From a virus, in the IMG/VR virus record IMGVR_UViG_3300046692_000200, positions 1 through 58,691 of that record: DNA of 58,691 nucleotides; one strand, given 5' to 3'. The notes below the pieces were generated by a model. That model was not told the DNA's origin, did not search any database, and saw only the letters and a list, made by a program, of their open reading frames with translations. Made by a program: the position numbers and the translations under genes. Shown here piece after piece: positions 42,433 through 49,395 of the stretch; positions within the stretch are counted from its first letter, which is position 1; each line of letters begins with the position of its first letter.

Positions 42433-44163
42433 CTATAGATCATGGCACTCTGCCGTCAATGCCTTTTTCCATTTCTTCTGCAGCTTCTTGAGCAGTCTAA
42501 ACAGCCCCTCTTGAGCATCTTGCTTGCGCATCATGCACTCGACCACATATTCGTCGAGCGTTCCCCGGGATACGGCGTGGCAGACAAAAACCGCATCCTT
42601 TTGGCCTTGGCGGTGAAGTCGGCCAATGAACTGCAGGTACAGCTCGAGCGACCACGGGATGTCGTAGAAATAGATGTAGCGGCCACCTTTCTGCAGGTTC
42701 AACCCGTGCGCGCCAGACTGGGGGTGCATCAGCAGGATCGGGATGTCGCCTTTGTTCCACTTCTTGACCGCGTTGCCGGCCTTGTCCATCACCACGGCCT
42801 TCGGGAACGCCTTTTTCAGCTTATCGAGCGACGACTTGAAGTGGTAGGCGACCAGGATTCGCTCGCCGGTTTCCTCGACCAGCTCCTTGAGGTCTTGGAT
42901 CTTGCGGTCATGCACCTCGTGCACATGCTTGACCTTGACCATGTCCTCGGTGTCGATGTCCTCGAGCAAATAGGTTTCGTACAGCACGCCCGACGCGATC
43001 TGCAGCAGCTTTTGCGACATCGACGCGGCGGTCTCGGCCTCGATCTCACGGCCCTGCAGGGTGACCAGGCCGTCGCGTTCCATCGTGCGGTACAAGTCCA
43101 TCGCCGAAGCCGGCATGTCGACGTACCGGTTGACGAACGTTGGCGCGTCCATCGGCAGGTAGTCTTCGGCCTTCATCGTCAGGCAGATGTCAGAAATTGC
43201 CTTGGCGATCTCTTCTTCGGCGCCGGGCCGCAACGTGTCCTCGCGGGTGTACTTGTTGTGGACGAAGTAGCGCGCGAGGAAGTCGGTGTAGGTGGAACCC
43301 AGGCGCTGGCCAAGGTCGAGCAAACCGATCTGGCCGAACAGGTGCGCGTAGGTCTCGGCGGCCGGCGTGGCCGTGAGCTGGATCATCCGCTTCATGTACT
43401 GGCGGGCGAACCGCAAGGCGCCCCAGCGCTTGGTGCGGTGATCCTTGAACGCGGATGACTCGTCGACCACCACGCCGTCATAGGGCCAGTCGTGCCCCCA
43501 GGCGCGCACAAGGAACTCTACCTGCTCGCGGTTGATGACGTAGATCGAAGCCGGGTTGCGCTTCTTGTGAGCCCTGACGGCCGCTGCTGCCGCCTGGTCC
43601 CGCTTCACGTTGACGTAGATTTTGCGCTCGGCCGGGGTGATCGGGTTGAGCATGGCCTTTTCGATGTGCTGCTTGCCGTAGCGGGTGATGTCGGCGCCGC
43701 GCAAGGCGAGTTTGGTCTTGGCCCGGCGCCGTAGCTCGAGCTCGCGATGCCGACGGATCAGGGCGACCACGTCCGGGTGCGTGACGCCGTACATCTTGAG
43801 CAGTTGCCGGGCCGCCTGGCCAGCCGCGTTCACCGCTCCGACCAGGTCCTCGTCACGGATGTGCGAGATCGACATGGCGCGGGTGTGCGACCACTCTTCA
43901 ATTTCTGTTGGCCATGTGGTGTTGGCCACCCGCAATGGCGCGATCACCAGCCAAGTGTCGATGCCGGTGTCAGTGAAGTCGCACACCAATTTCAGCATAG
44001 CCGTCATTGTGCTGATCGTCTTGCCCAGGCCCAGGTCGACGAACAATGCGCAGAACGGGTTGTCGACCACGAAGTCAACGATCTCGTCCTGGTACATGTG
44101 CAGATCTTCGATGCCCAGTCGCTTCTTGGTGAACGGCACCAATTCCTTAGCGAAAGATGACAT
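42433..44163 (-). CDS. SNF2-family DNA helicase
   Basis: 576 residues from the ATG at 44163. Motif I DLGLGKT near residue 43, motif II as VVVDESS (DESS instead of DEAH), TATPA motif III, and GRLHRQGQKD motif VI near the C-terminus define an SF2/SNF2 ATPase. Phages carry these beside VRR-NUC nucleases and polymerases. Ends AECHDL. Probably the replicative or recombination translocase. Confidence 0.9.
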   Translation of the reverse strand: MSSFAKELVPFTKKRLGIEDLHMYQDEIVDFVVDNPFCALFVDLGLGKTISTMTAMLKLVCDFTDTGIDTWLVIAPLRVANTTWPTEIEEWSHTRAMSISHIRDEDLVGAVNAAGQAARQLLKMYGVTHPDVVALIRRHRELELRRRAKTKLALRGADITRYGKQHIEKAMLNPITPAERKIYVNVKRDQAAAAAVRAHKKRNPASIYVINREQVEFLVRAWGHDWPYDGVVVDESSAFKDHRTKRWGALRFARQYMKRMIQLTATPAAETYAHLFGQIGLLDLGQRLGSTYTDFLARYFVHNKYTREDTLRPGAEEEIAKAISDICLTMKAEDYLPMDAPTFVNRYVDMPASAMDLYRTMERDGLVTLQGREIEAETAASMSQKLLQIASGVLYETYLLEDIDTEDMVKVKHVHEVHDRKIQDLKELVEETGERILVAYHFKSSLDKLKKAFPKAVVMDKAGNAVKKWNKGDIPILLMHPQSGAHGLNLQKGGRYIYFYDIPWSLELYLQFIGRLHRQGQKDAVFVCHAVSRGTLDEYVVECMMRKQDAQEGLFRLLKKLQKKWKKALTAECHDL

Positions 44164-44446
44164 ATGCGTCCTCGAGGTTGTCGATGGCGTGAACCGGGAT
44201 GCCCTGGGCCCGCAACTCGCGGTGCCGCTTGGCCTGCTTGGTGGTCGGCACCTCGCCGGGCTTCTTGTATTCCACATAGAGCGTCATGCCCTTGCGGTGA
44301 TACAGGCGATCCGGCATGGAGTCCTTGTTGCACCGCATCAGCTTCACCGCGAACCACCCTCGGCGCTCGGCGAACTCGGTGCCCTTTGTTTCGATGTCGC
44401 TCTCGTCGGCCAGCTCGGCCAACCGGTCAAATCTGTCAACGGCCAT
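44147..44446 (-). CDS. VRR-NUC domain nuclease
   Basis: 99 residues, a minimal VRR-NUC: Glu near residue 23, GWFAVKLMRCNKDSMPDRL, YVEYKKPGEVPTTKQAKRH with the catalytic D-(x)n-E-x-K. Such phage proteins are structure-specific or nicking endonucleases. It overlaps both the polymerase stop (ATGA) and the helicase start (17 nt), implying a coupled unit. Confidence 0.9.
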   Translation of the reverse strand: MAVDRFDRLAELADESDIETKGTEFAERRGWFAVKLMRCNKDSMPDRLYHRKGMTLYVEYKKPGEVPTTKQAKRHRELRAQGIPVHAIDNLEDAYVIFR

Positions 44447-46419
44447 CAGGCGGCAACCTCGCGCAAAATCCTTCTTGTCTTGTCGATGTACCAGTCATAG
44501 TCGATGTCCATCGGCATCTCGTCTGGCAGCGTCATCAGGGCCAGCGACCCGGTGGAATCACCCACGATCGCCCCAGTCTTGGCGCGGCGGATCGGGCCCG
44601 GCGAGTTGGTCGAGTAATAGAACCGGACGGCCTTGCCCAATGGTGTCGGGTCGACCTGGACGGTAACCGGTGGCGGCCGCTTGGTGACCAGCTTGACCTT
44701 TTTGTTTTCGAGCCAGATGTCGTTCTGCCCCTCATCAATCCACGCCTGGCGCACCCAGTGACGTTCATCACGGCGCACCCAGTCGTCGATCTTCATCTCG
44801 CCACCCTGCAGGGCCCCGCCGTCCACCTTCTTGATCGACACGAACTGGCGAACATCCTGGCACCACTCGATGGTCTCTTCGATCGGCGTGCCTTTCGCGA
44901 GGAATTCGACGGCTGCCTCGGTGCAGATGCTGACCGTTGGGTTCTTCGACAGGCCCGGCTTGCCATAGGCGCCTTTGCGCTTCACTTCGCCGTCGGTTTT
45001 GATCGCGATGTAATTGTTCACGTCGCGCGAGAAGATTGACTTGTAGTGCGTTGTTTCCATTACGAAACCGGTCTTCTCCATCCACTCGGCGATGAGCTTG
45101 GCTTCGCGCTTGAGCAGGTATTTCGGGCAGCGGGTCACGATGCCGTCGGTGTTGGCCGACACGACCGGGATGCCTTCCTCTTCGAACGCCTCGATCAGCA
45201 TCAGCAGGCACAGTTGACCAGTGATCGTGGTCTGGATCATCAGCTCGGGGGCGAACAGGATCGAGTAGCCCGACCCGAACTTGCCGAAGGACCCGTTGAG
45301 AATAATTTTGAAGGTTTCCTTCTTCTCGCCGGTCGAGATCTGGCGCTCTTCGTAGATCGGTTCGTAGACCTGCAGGAAGGCCGGCCCCAGGTGCTTCGGA
45401 TAGAGCTGCTGGCCAATGATGATCGACGGGTAATAGCTTCGGGCGTCGATGTCCTTTAGCTCGTGATCCTCGTCCGCGTGGTGCGCGACACTCGACTCGG
45501 TTGAGTGCAGGCCGCCGATGCCGAGCTGATAGCGCGAGTCGCCCATGGTGATGACCAGGGCTTCGAGGGTTGGGGGCATTGGGATTTTGCCGTTCTCGAC
45601 CACGAACAGGGTGTCACGCACGACGCGCAAAACCTTCTGCATGTCGGGGGTCTGGAACGAAACGAAGTCCGGCACCTGGTAGGTGAAGGCCATGTTCTTC
45701 GTCTTTTCGTCGGCCTTCCAGACGCGCTTGCCGGTGATGCGCTCGATCTCGCTCTTGATCACCGCTTCGGCGATCTGCGCATCCGACTTCGAACGTAGGT
45801 CGATACCGTACTGCTGCGACATGACTTCGCGGGTGCGCAGTTGCTTGACCAGCGCGCGATAGAGATCCTGGGTGGTCTCGTGGTCGTTGCCGCAATAATT
45901 GTAGGTGACTTCTCGGCGAGCGCTACTGCTCAGCGGGAAGCCGGGCTCGACGTCGCTGAAAATGTAGTCGTCGTGATGATAGGGAAGGTCTTGCATCAGG
46001 CGGGTGTGCAGCCGGCCGCCGTAGATCTTCAAGCTGGCTTGGCCCGGGGCCACTTCCATGAGGTCGACGTGGTCGATCGAGGGGTGGACGCTGACGCCGT
46101 ATTGCTCTTCGAACTGCCAGTTGCGCAAGTTGCCCTGGATGATGTGGTCGGAAGCGGCCTTGAGCTGCTTGTTGGTCACACCGGTCAGCGCGTACATCAG
46201 CATGTTCATGTCGTAGCCCAGGCCGTTGAAGGTGACCATGGTGTACGACCTGAGAACGGAAACCACGCCGCGGGAGTCCAGGGGGTGGTCGTGATACTTC
46301 TCGAAGCCTTTGAAGCGGATCTTCTTGCCGTCGACGATCTTGCTGAACATCACGAGGAAGTAGTCGCGGAAGCACTCAATATCGAGCGTGGCCAAGGGTC
46401 GGCCAGTGGGTTGCCACAT
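44446..46419 (-). CDS. Family B DNA polymerase with 3'-5' exonuclease
   Basis: 657 residues; AGGAG precedes the ATG at 46419, while an upstream in-frame ATG (46452) lies in a terminator. Exo I TLDIECF (13-15), Exo II FNGLGYD (64-70) and Exo III YCGNDHETTQD (~175-185). Polymerase motif A DIDARSYYPS (323-332), motif B KIILNGSFGKFG (371-382), motif C SANTDG (421-426). Motif C has Asn where most family B enzymes have the first Asp of DTD. No terminal protein gene is seen nearby. Confidence 0.92.
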   Translation of the reverse strand: MWQPTGRPLATLDIECFRDYFLVMFSKIVDGKKIRFKGFEKYHDHPLDSRGVVSVLRSYTMVTFNGLGYDMNMLMYALTGVTNKQLKAASDHIIQGNLRNWQFEEQYGVSVHPSIDHVDLMEVAPGQASLKIYGGRLHTRLMQDLPYHHDDYIFSDVEPGFPLSSSARREVTYNYCGNDHETTQDLYRALVKQLRTREVMSQQYGIDLRSKSDAQIAEAVIKSEIERITGKRVWKADEKTKNMAFTYQVPDFVSFQTPDMQKVLRVVRDTLFVVENGKIPMPPTLEALVITMGDSRYQLGIGGLHSTESSVAHHADEDHELKDIDARSYYPSIIIGQQLYPKHLGPAFLQVYEPIYEERQISTGEKKETFKIILNGSFGKFGSGYSILFAPELMIQTTITGQLCLLMLIEAFEEEGIPVVSANTDGIVTRCPKYLLKREAKLIAEWMEKTGFVMETTHYKSIFSRDVNNYIAIKTDGEVKRKGAYGKPGLSKNPTVSICTEAAVEFLAKGTPIEETIEWCQDVRQFVSIKKVDGGALQGGEMKIDDWVRRDERHWVRQAWIDEGQNDIWLENKKVKLVTKRPPPVTVQVDPTPLGKAVRFYYSTNSPGPIRRAKTGAIVGDSTGSLALMTLPDEMPMDIDYDWYIDKTRRILREVAA

Positions 46420-46435
46420 CGGTTTTGCTCCTGAC

Positions 46436-46461
46436 AAAAAAATGCCCACCAAAAGGCGGGC
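46436..46461 (-). terminator. Terminator between SSB and polymerase
   Basis: Minus-strand stem GCCCGCC-TTTT-GGTGGGC (one G-U) followed by ATTTTTTT. It lies downstream of the SSB gene and immediately upstream of the polymerase SD, so read-through would set polymerase level below SSB. Confidence 0.8.
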
Positions 46462-46466
46462 CGTTA

Positions 46467-46500
46467 CCCCTGACGCGCAAAGAGCAAAGCGTGTCAGGGG
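46467..46500. other. Long hairpin downstream of SSB gene
   Basis: Arms of 12 bp, CCCCTGACGCGC and GCGTGTCAGGGG (one mismatch on DNA, wobble in RNA), loop AAAGAGCAAA. It precedes the terminator by 6 nt, forming tandem hairpins that may protect the SSB mRNA 3' end. Confidence 0.7.
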
Positions 46501-46517
46501 TCAAGGGTCATGCGGTT

Positions 46518-47132
46518 TTACAGATCTTCGTCATCGTCGAGCTGATCCACACCACCGGCTGGTTCCAGCACATCCCATGCGTCGTCATCGTCGATCGCCG
46601 CTTCGCCGATCCGGGTGCCGTCGCGAACGAACTGCACGGCGATCAGGTTGGCGTTGATCTTCTTGCCGAAGTCGTTGTTCTGCGCCCAAGGGCGGATCAG
46701 CATGTTGACCACGGCACCTGCATAGATGCGCTTCAAGATCTCGGCCGAGTCCATCAGGCGGGCCAACTCGTTACGCACTTTCGGCGGACGATCCGGGTTT
46801 TCCGACGCCTTGACGATCCACATAGCTTCGGTTTCAGGCTTGAGCGGGCCGTCTTCGGTGTCGCCGTTACGCACGAACTTATGCTCGGCGCCGATCTTGC
46901 CCATCTTCGCGCCAGCCAGCAGCGAGTTGATGACTTCGACCATCAAGGCTTTCGCCTCACCGTGGGTTTCCTTTGGAGCAAGGCCCGTCAGGCTGTACTT
47001 CGGCTTGTCAGTAGGGTTTTTCGCCCATGGTTTGTCCAGGTGCGGGTAAGAAGCGATCACACCATCCAGACGAATGCAGCCGTCGTCGTACAGAATTGCG
47101 TTTGGGACTTGCTTAACGATGGTACGAGCCAT
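46518..47132 (-). CDS. Single-stranded DNA-binding protein (Enc34/DUF2815 type)
   Basis: 204 residues. SYPHLDKPWAKNPTDKPKYS and the LAPKETHGEAKALM segment match Enc34-like OB-fold SSBs. LIRPWAQNNDFGKKINANL and the core strands follow. The C-terminus is a classic SSB acidic tail, AIDDDDAWDVL...QLDDDEDL. It should coat ssDNA during replication and recruit partners through that tail. Confidence 0.9.
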   Translation of the reverse strand: MARTIVKQVPNAILYDDGCIRLDGVIASYPHLDKPWAKNPTDKPKYSLTGLAPKETHGEAKALMVEVINSLLAGAKMGKIGAEHKFVRNGDTEDGPLKPETEAMWIVKASENPDRPPKVRNELARLMDSAEILKRIYAGAVVNMLIRPWAQNNDFGKKINANLIAVQFVRDGTRIGEAAIDDDDAWDVLEPAGGVDQLDDDEDL

Positions 47133-47135
47133 TAT

Positions 47136-47178
47136 CCGATTTACCTTTTTCCGATTTACGAGTTAGGGATTTACGAGT
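47136..47178 (-). promoter_or_regulatory. Three 15-bp-spaced repeats in SSB leader
   Basis: On the plus strand CCGATTTAC at 47136, CCGATTTACGAGT at 47151 and GGGATTTACGAGT at 47166: starts exactly 15 bp apart, filling the gap upstream of the SSB start. Translational autoregulation of an SSB is a reasonable guess; no protein is known to bind here. Confidence 0.6.
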
Positions 47179-48510
47179 TTACAAATCATCGTCGAGGCTC
47201 ACCACCTCGAAGACCCCGTCACCGTCGTCGATCGCCTCAAAGCAATCATCGTCGTCTAGCGTGACGGATGGGCGCTTATCATACTCGGCGGCCATGACTG
47301 GCTTGCCGGGCAGTTTAAGCAAAAATCCTTCGAACAGGCCGGGTAATTCTTTCGCCCGGTAACCGCCCTTGTTCTGCAGCACTTCCTCGATCTTCGTGAT
47401 GCCGTGGATCGAAGTTTCGAGGAACTCTTCCTCGGGCAAACCCGAGATCATCGACAGGTTTTCCGCCAGCTTTTTCGGGTCTTTCTCAAGGAACACCCGC
47501 TTACCCCTGCCGGCCACCAACTTGCGCCCGGGCACTTCTTTCCCGGCCATAAGGTGGCGCTCGATGTCGTTCTCGATGTCCTTGAGCCAGTTCTCGATCG
47601 ACTTGCGATAGCCGATCAGCTTGACCTTCTGCGACATGGACAGCTCGCGGGCCGGTACAAGTTGAACCCCAAAATCATCGCTTTCGAGCATCGTCATGAA
47701 ACCCACCATGTTTATCGGTTCGGCCAGGTCATCAAAGACCCCATCCAGAACCTCGTAGATCCAGCGTGCCCGCTCAGTGCAGGACGCTCTCACTTTGCAC
47801 CACTGACACTGCTTGATGCCGGCCGTGCGTATCGCGTCAGGGTCCCAAGCCATAAAGGCCCGTTCGATGACGTAGTCCGCAAATTCGAGCAGCTCTTCAA
47901 CGCTGACTTCCCATTCATCGAAGTGGCCAAGCCGTGGCTGGCAAATCCTGATGATGATCCGCTTGAAGTGGTACATATGATCCCAACGGAAGTACGCGCC
48001 AAGGGCATACAGCAAACCCTGGGTGTTTCCTTTCGCGAAGACCTGAAACCCCTTGCCCATCTTCAAGTCGGTGATGGTCAGCACGCCTGGCTGACACGCG
48101 ATGTGGTCGGCGGTCCCGCTTTGGCCTTCAATCGGCGTTAGCCGCGAGAAGTCCACCCGCTTTTCCACATAGTGGTCACCGGGCAAATAGTTGCACCAGT
48201 TAACGTACTGCTCGGCGTAGTTCAACATGATGGTGTCGATGGTTATATCGAACACCGCGTGCCCTTCGTCAACCTGCTCGACCCGACCCACCAGGTGATC
48301 GGGTCTAACATTGGTCTTGAGCCACATCTCGCCGACGCCGTGAGCGACTGTGCCGTATGCGGCATCCTCGCCCGCGTCATCTTCGGCAAGAAGGTTGGCG
48401 ATCAAGGAGCCGGAACAGTAAAGCCACATCGCCGAAGCTGACGGGGCGAAAATGCTGTGCCCATTCAGCTTGGCTCTCACGGCGTCGAGGTCGATACCGT
48501 GATCAGCCAT
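47179..48510 (-). CDS. PD-(D/E)XK nuclease (DUF2800, Cas4/RecB-like)
   Basis: 443 residues. GQSGTADHIACQPG and ITDLKMGKG give the D...D-x-K core; a Cys near residue 32 and CQWCKVRASC near residue 245 are placed like the iron-sulfur cysteines of Cas4/AddB-type nucleases. Ends FEVVSLDDDL. Within the SSB-polymerase-helicase block it probably acts in recombination or end processing. Confidence 0.88.
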   Translation of the reverse strand: MADHGIDLDAVRAKLNGHSIFAPSASAMWLYCSGSLIANLLAEDDAGEDAAYGTVAHGVGEMWLKTNVRPDHLVGRVEQVDEGHAVFDITIDTIMLNYAEQYVNWCNYLPGDHYVEKRVDFSRLTPIEGQSGTADHIACQPGVLTITDLKMGKGFQVFAKGNTQGLLYALGAYFRWDHMYHFKRIIIRICQPRLGHFDEWEVSVEELLEFADYVIERAFMAWDPDAIRTAGIKQCQWCKVRASCTERARWIYEVLDGVFDDLAEPINMVGFMTMLESDDFGVQLVPARELSMSQKVKLIGYRKSIENWLKDIENDIERHLMAGKEVPGRKLVAGRGKRVFLEKDPKKLAENLSMISGLPEEEFLETSIHGITKIEEVLQNKGGYRAKELPGLFEGFLLKLPGKPVMAAEYDKRPSVTLDDDDCFEAIDDGDGVFEVVSLDDDL

Positions 48511-48518
48511 GACGAGAC

Positions 48519-48953
48519 TTACAGGTCGTCGTCAGCGCCGGAAGCGTCGGCAGCGTAGGCGCCGGTCTTGTTGGCGAAGTCTTCCAGCTCTTTGTTGGCG
48601 GCAGCGAGGACGGCGTCGAAGTCTTTCTCTTCGATCTTGGACATCGCGGTGTAGCCGAACGGCTGGTACACGGCCTGGGCAGCTTCTTTGCTGATGGTGT
48701 CCTTCACCGCTACCAGCGCCTTGTTCAAGGTCGGGCGGTCGGTCTTCGGTGCGGATGCAGCAGCCTTGGCAGCAGCTTCGGCGTCGGCAGCGGCTTTCTT
48801 CTCAGCAGCGGTTGGCTTCTTGGCGTCTGCAGCAGGGGTGGTTGCAGCTACGGCAACCTTGCCACCTTTCATTGCAGCTTCGATTGCTTCGGCGGAATTG
48901 GCGATGCGGGACAGTTGTGCAACAAGTTTTTCGCCGAAAGTGTTGAGATCCAT
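48519..48953 (-). CDS. Replication-associated protein with acidic tail
   Basis: 144 residues, first gene of the minus-strand replication operon. An N-terminal helix (LVAQLSRIANSAEAIEAAM), an Ala/Lys-rich linker, and a C-terminal helical domain (LNKALVAVKDTISKEAA; YTAMSKIEEKDFDAVL) resembling the small C-terminal domain of phage recombination accessory proteins. Ends ASGADDDL. Function unknown; partner of the nuclease or SSB by position. Confidence 0.8.
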   Translation of the reverse strand: MDLNTFGEKLVAQLSRIANSAEAIEAAMKGGKVAVAATTPAADAKKPTAAEKKAAADAEAAAKAAASAPKTDRPTLNKALVAVKDTISKEAAQAVYQPFGYTAMSKIEEKDFDAVLAAANKELEDFANKTGAYAADASGADDDL

Positions 48954-49015
48954 TTTGTAGCTCCAGGTCTGAATTTATGTCCCGAGACACTTACTGCATC
49001 TCGGCGACGGGGTGA

Positions 49016-49044
49016 ATTAAAACCGATCGAGAACGTTTGGTCAA
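49016..49044 (-). promoter_or_regulatory. Replication operon promoter (minus)
   Basis: -35 TTGACC (49044-49039), 17-bp spacer, -10 TTTAAT (49021-49016). A 6-bp hairpin (48982-48987 with 48999-49004) lies in the leader before the 48,953 start codon. Confidence 0.75.
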
Positions 49045-49057
49045 CATCTTTTTTCGA

Positions 49058-49085
49058 TTGATTTAAACGCTGTAGTTGGTTTAAT
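49058..49085 (+). promoter_or_regulatory. Promoter for Cro-like and primase-helicase genes (plus)
   Basis: -35 TTGATT (49058-49063), 16-bp spacer, -10 TTTAAT (49080-49085). It is divergent from the minus promoter at 49016-49044 with the -35s about 14 bp apart, so one regulator could control both replication transcripts. Confidence 0.65.
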
Positions 49086-49124
49086 CTCGCGGGCTTGAAC
49101 CAGCACCTACATAAAGGCATCACC

Positions 49125-49388
49125 ATGAACCTTCCAGCATGGGTCACCGACCCGACCATCACTGACCAGGAAAGGACCAAGCGCGAACTGCGTTACCGCT
49201 TTGTTTTGGCGGCCGCCTTCCACAACCAGTACGCTTCGGTCATGAAATTGAGCGTTGCAGCCGGGTTCGCCGGCCAACACATCACCAACTGCATCAATCG
49301 TGGGGAGTTGCCACGCAAGGTCGGTTTGGCGGTCGAGGCCCTCGTGGGTCACGCCGTCTTCAACCGCGCAATGTTCCAGTACCTTTGA
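49125..49388 (+). CDS. Cro-like helix-turn-helix regulator
   Basis: 87 residues from the ATG at 49125 with AAGG upstream. KLSVAAGFAGQHITNCINRG is a compact HTH with recognition helix GQHITNCINR, followed by the ELPRKVGLAVEALVG segment typical of Cro/YdaS-like proteins. Placed at a divergent promoter, it likely represses or balances the two replication operons. Confidence 0.8.
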   Translation: MNLPAWVTDPTITDQERTKRELRYRFVLAAAFHNQYASVMKLSVAAGFAGQHITNCINRGELPRKVGLAVEALVGHAVFNRAMFQYL

Positions 49389-49395
49389 GGTCGCT

